Shown: piece by piece, positions 16,897-24,580 of the stretch
How positions within the stretch are numbered: position 1 is the first letter of the stretch
How the letters are laid out: the number at the start of each line of letters is the position of its first letter
Origin: a virus
DNA length: 37,041 nucleotides
Direction: 5' to 3' (one strand)
Virus record (IMG/VR): IMGVR_UViG_3300031772_000123
Location: 1 to 37,041 of that record
The notes under the pieces: model-generated
Seen by the model: the letters and a program-made list of their open reading frames with translations, nothing else
Told to the model about the DNA's origin: nothing
The model's database searches: none
Made by a program: the position numbers and the translations under genes

Positions 16897-17739
16897 TCAG
16901 TGGGCGATGTAGAGGGTCAGGAGCTTGGTGCCGTTCGGGGTTCCCGCCACGGCGTAGACGTTCTTCTCGATTTCGTTGTCGTCGTAGGTGCAGGTGCCCG
17001 CGTCGGCGCTGCCGTCGAGCAGCTTGACGAGGCAGTAGTCAGCCGACTTGACGTACCACGGCAGGCCGACCGACTTGACGGTGCCGAGGCTGACCGTGTC
17101 GGCGGCGGTGGTGCGGAGCGGGAGGTCGACGCTGGTCACGGTGCGGAACGCCTTGACACCCGGCACCGCTGCGTCGTCCGAGAGGGCGATGGTGTCGCTG
17201 ATGGCCTCGTGCTTGATATTCGTGCCGTAGAGCGTCACGTTGCCGGTGAGCGAGCCGCCCGCCTTGACGCCCTTGATTTGGAGCAGTTGCGGGCACGCGG
17301 CGAGTTCGGTGGCGAGGAGCGTGACGGCGACGGTCTTGCCGACCGTCTTCCACGTCGCGCCTGCGGCGTGCGTCGCGAGGGCGGTGCCCCGGTAACCACG
17401 CTGCACGGTGTAGAGCGGCGCGGCGGCGATGGAGGTGATGAGGCACCACTCGGCCTTGGCGTCGTCCTTGACGATGTCACCCACAGCCCAGCCGGTGTCG
17501 GCGGTGACGGTGAGGATGACGTTCGTGGCGACCGCCGTCTCGAGGACGACACTCGTGCCAGCCGTCTTGGTCACGGCGGCGTCGAGCGTCATCGCCGCGT
17601 GCAGGTTGACCGTGCCGGTGTTGAGCGGCGCGACCTCGTACTTGAGGAGGTCGGCGACCTTGCCTCCCGTGACCGCGTGCCCGCCGCCCGAGGGCTGGAC
17701 GGGCGGGGCGTAGTCGACGTTATGCGGATAGAAACTCAT
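16897..17739 (-). CDS. Structural protein, paralogue 2 of a tandem pair
   Basis: A 280-residue protein from ATG 17739 with AGGGAGG upstream. It is a clear paralogue of the protein at 16101-16883, with an extra N-terminal segment of about 20 residues containing P-P-V-Q-P-S-G-G-G. The two genes are separated by 13 bases, so they arose by tandem duplication and then diverged by roughly half their residues. Retention of both suggests two related positions on the particle, or a hetero-oligomeric decoration; this is inference. Confidence 0.7.
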   Translation of the reverse strand: MSFYPHNVDYAPPVQPSGGGHAVTGGKVADLLKYEVAPLNTGTVNLHAAMTLDAAVTKTAGTSVVLETAVATNVILTVTADTGWAVGDIVKDDAKAEWCLITSIAAAPLYTVQRGYRGTALATHAAGATWKTVGKTVAVTLLATELAACPQLLQIKGVKAGGSLTGNVTLYGTNIKHEAISDTIALSDDAAVPGVKAFRTVTSVDLPLRTTAADTVSLGTVKSVGLPWYVKSADYCLVKLLDGSADAGTCTYDDNEIEKNVYAVAGTPNGTKLLTLYIAH

Positions 17740-17794
17740 GCGTGTACCTCCCTGCGACTCAAGGCCGCGTGCTGGGAATCATGGCCTGCCCGTG

Positions 17795-18757
17795 TCACGG
17801 GGTCAGGAGGGCGAACGGGTAGCGCGAGCCTTCGGTGGGCTGAAGGTAGTTGATGGGGTTCGGCACCTGCCACGCCATGCGGAACGTGACGCGCATGGCG
17901 ACCATGTCCTCCTGCGGGAGGTTGTAGATGATGGCCTTGGACGAGTCGGTGATGACCGCCTCGGTCAGCATCTTGTAGCTGATGTCCTGACGGATGCTGT
18001 AGACCAACTGGTTGAAGTCGCCAGCAATCATCAGGGCGTGGGTCGGGTCGAAGACGCCCGAACGCGGGAAGGCGACGGGCGCACCGTCGAACTGGTACTG
18101 CGTGGTGCCCTGCGGTGAACCCGTGAAGATGGGCACGCCGTCGTTGTCGCGCAGGCCACGGAACTTCGCGCGCATGGACATGGCGGCGATGGCACCCGTG
18201 AGGAAGTAGCCGTCGTCCTCAATCTTGCTGACGACGCCGCCCTCGCCCAACAGGTCATCGTAGAGGTCGTTCCCGGTGCCGAGGGCGACGTTGTTCGCGG
18301 CGCTCGTGGCGGCGGTGACGATGTTCGTCGGCCACGCGGTCGGCGCGTTGTGGCCGTAGAGGATGGCGTCGTCAACGACCTTGCCGATGGCGTCCTCGAT
18401 GAGCGGGCGAATCTCGCCCCAGATGTCGTAGTCGGCGTCGTCGAGAACGTTCTCGGGGATGGGCACGATGACGGCGATTTCCGCGACGTCGAGGTACTTG
18501 TTGGCCCACTGGACTTCGGTGACCTTCTTGACCGCGCTGCCGTCACCCTGCGGGGCCTCGTTCACGAAGTAAGCGATGGGGAGTGCCGACAGGACCGGCA
18601 TCCGCTGCTGCGCGCGGCTCATGTTCGGCAGGCGACGCGCGAGCTTCAGCACGACGCTGCCCTGAGCGGGCACGTTCTGGATGATGGCGCGCGACACCTC
18701 TTCGGGCATGAGTGCGCCCGCGTCGCTGCGCGAGATGATTCCGTTGTAGTCGGTCAT
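17795..18757 (-). CDS. Major capsid protein, HK97-fold type
   Basis: A 320-residue protein from ATG 18757, directly after the scaffold-like gene. It has the Phage_capsid-type layout: an N-terminal arm (I-S-R-S-D-A-G-A-L-M-P-E-E-V-S-R), R-M-P-V-L-S-A-L-P near residues 52-60, V-Q-W-A-N-K-Y-L-D-V-A-E-I-A-V-I-V-P-I-P near 83-102, a spine helix W-G-E-I-R-P-L-I-E-D-A-I-G and a conserved late strand containing R-V-T-F-R-M-A-W-Q-V. These motifs are typical of HK97-fold capsids assembled with a separate scaffold. No maturation protease of the HK97 or ClpP type is encoded next to it. The stop codon lies in a small hairpin, with no U-run. Confidence 0.9.
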   Translation of the reverse strand: MTDYNGIISRSDAGALMPEEVSRAIIQNVPAQGSVVLKLARRLPNMSRAQQRMPVLSALPIAYFVNEAPQGDGSAVKKVTEVQWANKYLDVAEIAVIVPIPENVLDDADYDIWGEIRPLIEDAIGKVVDDAILYGHNAPTAWPTNIVTAATSAANNVALGTGNDLYDDLLGEGGVVSKIEDDGYFLTGAIAAMSMRAKFRGLRDNDGVPIFTGSPQGTTQYQFDGAPVAFPRSGVFDPTHALMIAGDFNQLVYSIRQDISYKMLTEAVITDSSKAIIYNLPQEDMVAMRVTFRMAWQVPNPINYLQPTEGSRYPFALLTP

Positions 18758-18780
18758 GGTGCGGTGTCCTCCTTAGAGGG

Positions 18781-19347
18781 TCAGCCGCGCCCCGCACTCC
18801 TTCTGATGAAGGCGTTCATATCGCCCGAGGTGGGGGTGTTCCCATTCGAGCCTGCCCCGGCCTGTGCGGACGGCGGTCGGCGGGCGGGGAACAACTCGGG
18901 ATACTGCGCTTTCAGCGTGGAGAAGTCGGGTGCGCCGTGTTTGTCGAAGGCACCGATTTCGCGGGCCGCCAACCAAGCGAGGTCGACGTTAGGCACTCCC
19001 TCTCGGATGGCCTGCCGGTAGAAGTCGATGCGTTGGTCGGCGACGGCCAGCTTCTCGCTCAGCGCGTCGAGTTCTTCTTTGGTGTGACCATCGGCCTGTG
19101 CCGTGATGGCCTTGAGGTCTTGCCGCAGAGACTTGTTGGCGTCGCGCTCGCGGGCGACCGATGCCTGTAGCGACCGGGTGTAGCCGTCGTACTGCTCCCG
19201 CTCATCAGCGGGTCGGGCTTTCAACCACTCGGCGAAGTCCTCGGGCGTGCCCGGCGGCGGCGTGTAGCCGTCCTCGGGCGGGGTGGCACCTTGACCGTCG
19301 CCGCCCTGCGGCGGGGTCTGGTTGTCCCCAGTCGACTCGTCAGACAT
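18781..19347 (-). CDS. Scaffold-like protein (GP20 type)
   Basis: A 188-residue acidic protein from ATG 19347 after GAGGAGG. The N-terminus is a Pro/Gly/Asp-rich disordered stretch. Residues about 40-125 are a charged coiled coil (A-R-E-R-D-A-N-K-S-L-R-Q-D-L-K, E-L-D-A-L-S-E-K-L-A-V-A-D-Q-R). The C-terminus is Ala/Pro-rich, with a basic end R-R-S-A-G-R-G likely to bind the capsid. This layout and the position directly before the major capsid gene are those of internal scaffolding proteins, which guide shell assembly and then leave. It begins a transcription unit with a putative extended -10 promoter upstream. Confidence 0.85.
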   Translation of the reverse strand: MSDESTGDNQTPPQGGDGQGATPPEDGYTPPPGTPEDFAEWLKARPADEREQYDGYTRSLQASVARERDANKSLRQDLKAITAQADGHTKEELDALSEKLAVADQRIDFYRQAIREGVPNVDLAWLAAREIGAFDKHGAPDFSTLKAQYPELFPARRPPSAQAGAGSNGNTPTSGDMNAFIRRSAGRG

Positions 19348-19367
19348 CACTCCTCCTCCTCGGCGGC

Positions 19368-19382
19368 GGGGCGTCTCGCCCC
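19368..19382 (-). other. Leader hairpin upstream of the scaffold gene
   Basis: The minus strand reads GGGGCG-AGA-CGCCCC, 20 bases before the scaffold ATG and just before its ribosome site. It is near-identical to the leader hairpin of the tail chaperone gene (7984-7998). Both lead highly expressed late genes, which hints at a shared message-level role. Confidence 0.45.
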
Positions 19383-19392
19383 TAGCGGCAAC

Positions 19393-19401
19393 AGGATAGC
19401 A
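19393..19401 (-). promoter_or_regulatory. Putative extended -10 promoter for scaffold and capsid
   Basis: The minus strand reads TGC-TATCCT, an extended -10 (TGN-TANNNT) with no good -35 box. It lies about 45 bases upstream of the scaffold start. Related TGN-TANNNT sequences occur in other gaps of this window. Unverified. Confidence 0.45.
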
Positions 19402-19462
19402 CGACGTTCCCGTTACGTCTTGGTTGCGCCTCGGTGACGCAAGCTTTCGAGGGCTTGTCAGT

Positions 19463-19624
19463 AAGCGACATTTCGCGCCACCGTCATTTGGGCGCGATTC
19501 CACGCGCTCGGCACGCGCCAATGTGTACTCCTTCGCGACAGGTGCTCGGGCGCGGTACCGTGCGTAGCGCCGGGAGGGGAGGACGCGAACGTATGTTCAG
19601 TTGCATGGTCCCGATACACTATTC
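19463..19624 (+). repeat. Intergenic element copy D with extension
   Basis: The first 119 positions are in register with copies A-C; the best match to B is GCGCCAATGTGTACTCCT against GCGCCAACGTGTACTCCT. It starts upstream of the scaffold promoter and points towards the 3' end of the next gene. From 19595 to 19624 it carries a block ending GGTCCCGATACACTATTC that recurs in copy E, at the same distance (132 bp) from the element start. The block includes the stop codon of the 69-residue gene to the right. Nothing else fills this gap of about 270 bases. Confidence 0.75.
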
Positions 19625-19828
19625 AAGGCGTCCTTCCGACGCGCTTTCCGACCCTAAAAGCTTGTCCCAGTAGTCGCGGTTGGCCGTGTAGACCGGGAGC
19701 GTCTTGAACTGGTCGAGCGTCCTCCCGGTGCGGCTCAGGTAGTCCAAGAACTCGGCCTTGCTCATGTGGAAGTCGGGCGACTGCTTCGTCCAGTCGGCGT
19801 TTCTCAGGCTTGCGTCCAAGTTGACCAT
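19619..19828 (-). CDS. Small protein after the MuF gene, unknown function
   Basis: A 69-residue protein. ATG 19828 is chosen over an earlier GTG because GGGGAGG lies just before it and the preceding stop is only two bases upstream. The sequence has a helix (S-K-A-E-F-L-D-Y-L-S-R-T-G) and an acidic, Ser-rich end, with no membrane segment. Directly following a MuF protein that carries an ADP-ribosyltransferase-like domain, it could be an antidote or partner of that domain, but it could equally be an unrelated head-operon peptide. I do not recognise it. Confidence 0.6.
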   Translation of the reverse strand: MVNLDASLRNADWTKQSPDFHMSKAEFLDYLSRTGRTLDQFKTLPVYTANRDYWDKLLGSESASEGRLE

Positions 19829-19830
19829 GC

Positions 19831-22506
19831 TCACCTCCCCGCTGACCACGTCGTGTAGTCGGCGGTGTTGCCAGTCTCAAGACTCTTGAGCCACAGCGGA
19901 AACTCGGCGTCACCCGACCACCACGGCCCCTGCCCCGAGGAATAGGCGCGTTCCGCGCAGGCGGGCAGGCGCACGTCGCCGCCGAGGACGACGAACTCAG
20001 TCTCGTCGGCGCAGCCGTAGCCGCTGCGGAAGGTGCCGATGACGCGCGAGGTCGGGACGCGGGTGGCAATGATGACGGGGAACTTGCCCGCCTCGTGAGT
20101 GCTGGCGAAGTTGCCCGCCGTGGCCCGTTGCAGCGAAAACGACGACATGGGCTGAAGCTGCGCGTTGATGACCGCCGCGTTGTACCCAGCCTCGGGCAGC
20201 GACAGGCCCGCCTCAAGCAACTGTTGTTCGCTCAGGTAGACGCCACGGTAGAGCGTGATGTAGTCGGGGAAGCCTTCGCCGCCGAAGTAGGCCTGAGTGT
20301 TGTCATACATGGCCCGCAGGAACGCGCGCAACGCGGGACCGTCGGTGGCGTAGACCTCCGCCGCTCGCGCGAGGCCGCGCCCGGCGAAGTGGTCGAGCGT
20401 CGCGTCGAGGATGCCGAACTCGTCGCGCGCCGCCATCTGCATGGCGATGGCCTCGGGATACTCGTCGCCGCTCGTCTCAGCCCAGCGGTGGACGAGGTCG
20501 TTCACCATCCGAGCCGAACGAGCCGCCAACCGGGCTTCGAGGGAAGCGATGCGCTCAGCCTCGGTGCCTTGGTAGAGGCCCTTCATATGTTCGGCGAGGA
20601 ACTGTTCGCGACTCGTGTAGCCGAGGGAATCGACGAACTTCCCCTCGACCCAACTCTCCCACGCCTCGTCGCCCTTCAACATCTGCGTGAGGTCGCGTTG
20701 CACCTCGGCCTTGAAAGCGGAGGCGTCGGCGTCGCTCATCAGCCCGCCGTATTCGTCGAGGCCCATCTTCTGAGCGACGTCATTGTTGTAGGGCAGGATG
20801 GTGCCCTCGATGTCGCTCTGCGCGGTGACGCCTTCGAGCTTGAAGTCGTCGAGGATGTCTTCGACCTGTTCGCCCTCGCGCGCGGCGCGCTCGGCCAATA
20901 CAGTCTTGACGCGTTCGAGTTCCCGCGCCGCCACTTCCTTCGCCGCCTGTTCCGCCGCCGCCTCTGCCGCCTGTTTCGCCACCACTTTCGCCGCGTTCAT
21001 CTCCTGCCACGCCTTGAGAATCGGGTCGGTGACCGAGGTCGGTTGACCCGCCAACACCTTGTCGAGGTAGTCCTTCACGACCTTCTCGGTCGAGTCCTTG
21101 AACGTGTCCAACACGAACTCAGTCTCGCTCGACACGATGTCCTCGGCCTTCATGCCGCCGAACAGGTCGCCCTGCACTTTCCCGCCCGCCTTGGCGATGG
21201 ACTCCTTGGGCAACGTCCACGCCGCGTCGCCCAACTTCGACGGCGTCCACTTGGTCGCCATCTGTTCGGCCTTCAGGTTGAGAAGGTCGGCCTTCTTCCA
21301 GTCGGGTATCGCCGGGTTGTCGAGCATCGGCGTCACCAGCGTATCGAAGGTGTCTTGCGACTGTTCCTTCAACGCGGACATGACCGTGCCCCAGTCCTCC
21401 ATCTCCTTGGCGGTCGGTTTGACGGCGGGCGCGAGGTCGGGCGTGGGCAGAGCGGTGAAGGCATTGAGCGTGGTGGTGCCCGGCAAACCCGGCGGCAGAC
21501 CCTTCGTGCCCGCCGTCGGCACGCCGCCCAACCCCTTGCGGAGGTCGCCGATGCTGGTCGCGCCGATGCTCCCGCCCCACGTCGGGTCGGTCGTCTTGGT
21601 GGCGAACTGCTCGAACTTGACGTCGCCGTTCTTCCACATATCGAGGCGCGTCTGCCCGAGGATGTCCAACTGAGTGCCCTCGTCCTGTTCCTTGAACCAG
21701 TCCTCGCCCATCTTGAAGTCGCCGCCGATACCGGGCCACCACGGGAGGCATGAACAACGGCAGTTGGGGTGGTCGTCGAAGTCCTGTTCCGTCTCGAACA
21801 GTTGTCCCTCGGCGGCGATGCAGCCGGGACAGACGCGGGAGTCCTGCGCGCTCATGCGCTCGTAGCGTTGCACGCCGTACTTGTTGTAGCTGTTCAACGT
21901 CGACGAGCGGTAGGCACTCAGCATCTCGGTGCGCGCGATGGTCAAGGCGCGGGCGAGCGGCATCCCGAAGGTGTCGGCCATCTCTTTGGCGATGACGGTG
22001 GGATTCTTGCCCAACCCCACGCCCTCGGCGAGTTTCTGACCGATGTCGCCGTCGGTGCCTTCGGTGATGCCCGCGAGGAGGTCGCGCAACGGACCCCCCT
22101 CCGTTTGGCCGACCATCGCTTCGACCGCGCTGGCGGGGAACGTTTCGACCGCGACCTTGTAGCCGCCCGCCTCGACGAGGTCTTGTGCCGCCTCGGCCCC
22201 GGCGTTCAACAGGTACGTTTGCTCCTTGGTGATGAGGTCGGCGGCGTAGGGCTTGAACTGCGCCCACTCGGCGTCCATGCGCGCCGCCATCCGCTGATAC
22301 CGCTCAAGCTGGTAGAGCTTGCCCACGGCGACGGGCTGGTCGGCGGCTGCCATGCGGGTGACCTGTTCGGCCAAGGCCTCGAACTCAGACATGAGGCGGT
22401 CGGCGATGCCCACGTAGCGTTTCGCCATCGCGCGCATGACGTCGTCCTCGTGCGAACGAATCGCGGCCCGCCACTCGCGCTCGACTTGGACTACTTCGGC
22501 GAGCAC
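19831..22506 (-). CDS. MuF-type minor head protein fused to an ADP-ribosyltransferase-like domain
   Basis: An 891-residue protein from GTG 22506, which follows a GGAG site and abuts the stop of the 28-residue gene. Residues about 140-255 are a MuF/SPP1 gp7-type domain: I-A-R-T-E-M-L-S-A-Y-R-S, then D-S-R-V-C-P-G-C and H-P-N-C-R-C, with Cys226, Cys229, His246 and Cys249. A long Ala/Glu-rich helical linker follows. The C-terminus has the arginine-type ADP-ribosyltransferase pattern: Arg754 in L-Y-R-G-V, S-S-F-S at 788-791, and E835-T-E837 in A-D-E-T-E-F-V-V-L-G-G. MuF proteins are carried in the head and can enter the host with DNA, so the enzyme could modify a host protein early in infection. 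The fold call is by motif; target and activity are unknown. Confidence 0.85.
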   Translation of the reverse strand: MLAEVVQVEREWRAAIRSHEDDVMRAMAKRYVGIADRLMSEFEALAEQVTRMAAADQPVAVGKLYQLERYQRMAARMDAEWAQFKPYAADLITKEQTYLLNAGAEAAQDLVEAGGYKVAVETFPASAVEAMVGQTEGGPLRDLLAGITEGTDGDIGQKLAEGVGLGKNPTVIAKEMADTFGMPLARALTIARTEMLSAYRSSTLNSYNKYGVQRYERMSAQDSRVCPGCIAAEGQLFETEQDFDDHPNCRCSCLPWWPGIGGDFKMGEDWFKEQDEGTQLDILGQTRLDMWKNGDVKFEQFATKTTDPTWGGSIGATSIGDLRKGLGGVPTAGTKGLPPGLPGTTTLNAFTALPTPDLAPAVKPTAKEMEDWGTVMSALKEQSQDTFDTLVTPMLDNPAIPDWKKADLLNLKAEQMATKWTPSKLGDAAWTLPKESIAKAGGKVQGDLFGGMKAEDIVSSETEFVLDTFKDSTEKVVKDYLDKVLAGQPTSVTDPILKAWQEMNAAKVVAKQAAEAAAEQAAKEVAARELERVKTVLAERAAREGEQVEDILDDFKLEGVTAQSDIEGTILPYNNDVAQKMGLDEYGGLMSDADASAFKAEVQRDLTQMLKGDEAWESWVEGKFVDSLGYTSREQFLAEHMKGLYQGTEAERIASLEARLAARSARMVNDLVHRWAETSGDEYPEAIAMQMAARDEFGILDATLDHFAGRGLARAAEVYATDGPALRAFLRAMYDNTQAYFGGEGFPDYITLYRGVYLSEQQLLEAGLSLPEAGYNAAVINAQLQPMSSFSLQRATAGNFASTHEAGKFPVIIATRVPTSRVIGTFRSGYGCADETEFVVLGGDVRLPACAERAYSSGQGPWWSGDAEFPLWLKSLETGNTADYTTWSAGR

Positions 22507-22593
22507 TCAGCGTCTCCGATACAGTTCGGCGATACAGGCGGCACCGCAGATGGCGAAGATGAACACGACCAACAACCAGTCGGTCGCTGTCAT
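22507..22593 (-). CDS. 28-residue single-span membrane peptide
   Basis: The small frame from ATG 22593 lies between portal and MuF genes with close junctions: five bases after the portal stop and directly abutting the MuF start. It encodes M-T-A-T-D-W, a hydrophobic span (L-L-V-V-F-I-F-A-I-C-G-A-A-C-I-A) and a basic R-R-R end, which fits an inner-membrane peptide. No good ribosome site precedes it, so translation may be coupled to the portal gene. Function unknown. Confidence 0.5.
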   Translation of the reverse strand: MTATDWLLVVFIFAICGAACIAELYRRR

Positions 22594-22597
22594 CGGG

Positions 22598-24019
22598 CTA
22601 GGTCTTGGGGCGGGCGGGCGCGCCGGGAGCCGCAGCGGGGCCAGCTGGCGGGTATGCCCCCGGCGCGCCACCCTTGTTGAAGCCTGCGAGGGCCGCGCCC
22701 ATCGAAGGCACTTGAGGCTCGGCAGCGCGGTCGTCCTCAAGCTGTTTCAGTTCGTCCGGTCCCCAACCGAGTTCACGCAACGCGGTCGGCAACGGCATGG
22801 TGGCCTTGACGTAGTTGAGCAGGGCGGTCGTGGTGCTGATGGGCTGCTGCGTCTGCATCGGACCCCAGACCGCCGACACCGAGGTCGGGTCGATTGTGAC
22901 ATGCGACGCGGACAGAAGGAACGACCCCAACTCGCGCCACACCTGACCGAACAACTCGCCGAAGTGCTCGACCTTCGCCACGAGCGGAGCTTCCATGGCG
23001 ATGAGGGCTTCCCCGCTGGGGTCGCCCGTCTGCCCGAAGAAATAGTGCTTGGGAGTGCGCGTCACGATGGCGATGGATGCGGCGAGCTTGTCCATCGCGC
23101 CGAGGTACTGGTTCACGTCGACAGTCGGGAACGACCCGGCGGCGGTCGGCTGGACTCCCTCGTCACTGGGCTGGAACGACCACAACTGACCCGGCGCTAT
23201 CTTGAGTTTCGAGGTGTCCTGTTCGCTGATGACGTACCGCTGCGGGAACGAACCGAACTCGCTGGCGACCATCATGTCGGCGAGGAGCTTGTTGACGGCG
23301 TCCTGTGCGCTGAGAATCTTCCGCAGTTCGCCGCCGGGGCCACGACGTGACGTCCTCAGATGAAAGACGGGGATACGCTCGTGCGGGTTGTCCTCGACGG
23401 GGTCGGCGGGAATCGGGTCGCCCTTGTCGTCGACGCCGCCGTCCTCGAGCGGGACGAAGGATTTGCCGTTGCGCGGCACCTTGGGGCCGACCCAGTGCTC
23501 GATGCGGTCGACGTAGTACAGGTTCATCAGCGTAGCGCCCGGCACCCGCCACCACTTCGCGGCAAACTCCATCACCTTGGGCCGCTCGGCCTCGTAGAAG
23601 GCGTGAACGAGGCGCGGGTCGTTCGCGTACAGGTCGAAGGTGCCGTCCTCGTCGGGCCACGCCAGAAGGAATCCCTCCCCCGTGATGAGCGCGTCCTTGT
23701 GGGCGTCGTAGGCCTCGATTTCGACGTCGCACGCTATCCCGAGTTCGGTGAGCTTGTCGCTCGCGGCCTTGGAGCCGCCCGCCTTCTCGTCGACCTCGAA
23801 CCCTTTGAGCGTGAGGCGTTCGAGGGCGGCGTCGACGATGACGGCGCACCAGTTCTGGACCCAGCGGGCTTCTATCTTCCTGAAGATGTCCGACAGATGC
23901 TCGGTCGAGTACACGAGCGGCTGGTTGCCGTCGTAGTAGGCATACAGCAAGTCGTAGCGCGCCTTCTTCTCGCTCAACGCGTCAAACGCACGCTCGACGT
24001 CTGTCTTCGGTGCGGCCAT
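22598..24019 (-). CDS. Portal protein (SPP1 gp6-like)
   Basis: A 473-residue protein. It has the layout of the Phage_prot_Gp6 portal family: Y-Y-D-G-N-Q-P near residues 28-34, N-W-C-A-V-I-V-D-A-A-L-E-R-L, a W-x-x-N/D wing region, and D-A-V-N-K-L-L-A-D-M-M-V-A-S-E, the spine and stem helix region typical of siphophage portals. Portal rings form the DNA channel at one vertex and bind terminase. The usual start is ATG 24019. An earlier GTG at 24028, with AGGTGG four bases before it, would add three residues, but it overlaps a putative -10 box. If that box is used, the transcript would begin at or next to ATG 24019 and be leaderless. Confidence 0.9.
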   Translation of the reverse strand: MAAPKTDVERAFDALSEKKARYDLLYAYYDGNQPLVYSTEHLSDIFRKIEARWVQNWCAVIVDAALERLTLKGFEVDEKAGGSKAASDKLTELGIACDVEIEAYDAHKDALITGEGFLLAWPDEDGTFDLYANDPRLVHAFYEAERPKVMEFAAKWWRVPGATLMNLYYVDRIEHWVGPKVPRNGKSFVPLEDGGVDDKGDPIPADPVEDNPHERIPVFHLRTSRRGPGGELRKILSAQDAVNKLLADMMVASEFGSFPQRYVISEQDTSKLKIAPGQLWSFQPSDEGVQPTAAGSFPTVDVNQYLGAMDKLAASIAIVTRTPKHYFFGQTGDPSGEALIAMEAPLVAKVEHFGELFGQVWRELGSFLLSASHVTIDPTSVSAVWGPMQTQQPISTTTALLNYVKATMPLPTALRELGWGPDELKQLEDDRAAEPQVPSMGAALAGFNKGGAPGAYPPAGPAAAPGAPARPKT

Positions 24020-24026
24020 CGCGGTC

Positions 24027-24035
24027 ACTGTACCA
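24027..24035 (-). promoter_or_regulatory. Putative extended -10 promoter of the portal gene
   Basis: The minus strand reads TGG-TACAGT, an extended -10 with no strong -35. The expected start point is 7-8 bases downstream, at the A of the portal ATG. The same bases include an AGGTGG ribosome-site-like string, so this may instead be only a translation signal for GTG 24028. The clear terminator upstream (24184-24207) means a promoter must lie between 24184 and the portal. Confidence 0.4.
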
Positions 24036-24055
24036 CCTGCGACGTTGCGCGCAAA

Positions 24056-24174
24056 CGGTGACGCGCCACCAACGACGGTGGCGAACGGCCATGCAGGCGC
24101 GAATAGGAGTACACGTTGGCGCATGTCGGACGTCGGGAATCGCGCCCATGTCGCGGTGGCGACGTCTACGCACG
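24056..24174 (-). repeat. Intergenic element copy B (119 bp)
   Basis: A full-length copy aligned without gaps to A and C, here in the same orientation as the genes. It starts CGTGCGTAGACGTCGCCACC and ends CGCGTCACCG. The hairpin at 24064-24083 reads CGCCACC-GTCGTT-GGTGGCG on the minus strand, a perfect 7-bp stem. It lies between the terminator of the accessory cassette and the portal start and is inverted relative to copy C on the other side of the cassette. Confidence 0.85.
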
Positions 24175-24183
24175 GACACGGCC

Positions 24184-24207
24184 AAAGGAAACGGCCCCGA
24201 AGGGCCG
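24184..24207 (-). terminator. Intrinsic terminator downstream of the accessory cassette
   Basis: The minus strand reads CGGCCC-TTCG-GGGCCG followed by TTTCCTTT: a perfect 6-bp GC stem with a UUCG tetraloop and a U-rich tail. It is the only textbook rho-independent terminator I found in the window. It ends the two-gene cassette before portal. Confidence 0.85.
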
Positions 24208-24239
24208 CTCCTGAACGAACAACGTTGGTCGGCGATACG

Positions 24240-24569
24240 TCACGACACGGGCGGCTCCTCGTGGTCGGTTTCCTCATCGGTGATGAGGCGTTCGAGGATG
24301 GCAGCGTTGCCGGTGAGGTCGCGCGCGGGTTCGTTGCCGATGTGGGTCGCGTCGTGCAGCATCCGCTTCAGTTCGGGCAGCACGTCGTCCTCACGGATGA
24401 AGGCGCGCATGTCGTCGACGTGAGTGGCACCCATCATGCCGTCGTCCCATGTGAAGTTGATGGCGGTGTTCCAGACGCCCGTCACGGTGCCGTGGGCCTC
24501 GTAGGCGGTGGCGAGTTCGTACACGACCCGGTCGCCCGTCCTCAGTTTGAGTGCTTCGTTGCGTGTCGT
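24240..24569 (-). CDS. SH3/KOW-like small protein with no canonical start codon
   Basis: The frame encodes L-R-T-G-D-R-V-V-Y-E-L, a T-V-T-G-V-W strand and N-F-T-W-D-D-G, a small beta-barrel pattern like KOW or Tudor-type domains, then an acidic helical end (L-P-E-L-K-R-M-L-H-D). AGGAGGAACGACG precedes it, the same leader as the metalloprotease gene, but the codon aligned with that gene's ATG is ACA. The only nearby candidates are ACG at 24572 or 24569, or CTG at 24545. The listed start (24569) is therefore provisional and gives about 109 residues. It is the second gene of the cassette and lies just upstream of the terminator. Function unknown. Confidence 0.6.
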   Translation of the reverse strand, partial: TTRNEALKLRTGDRVVYELATAYEAHGTVTGVWNTAINFTWDDGMMGATHVDDMRAFIREDDVLPELKRMLHDATHIGNEPARDLTGNAAILERLITDEETDHEEPPVS

Positions 24570-24580
24570 CGTTCCTCCTG

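Noticed and set aside
17789-17801. Hairpin CCCGTGTCACGGG over the capsid stop codon as a terminator
   Set aside because: The stem is only 5 bp with a 3-base loop and no U-run follows. Genes continue downstream in the same direction, so termination is not supported.
19434-19673. Small plus-strand frame in the gap, similar to frames in other gaps
   Set aside because: Peptide similarity (G-A-I-P-x-x-R-H-A-P type) across gaps led to the element family, but the frames are not kept open through all copies, start at unrelated sites and have no ribosome sites. I treat the element as non-coding.
24020-24277. N-terminal extension of the portal gene by 86 residues
   Set aside because: The extension would translate intergenic element B and the terminator region. 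The real start is next to 24019-24028, and the apparent peptide similarity between gaps reflects the DNA repeat, not a protein.
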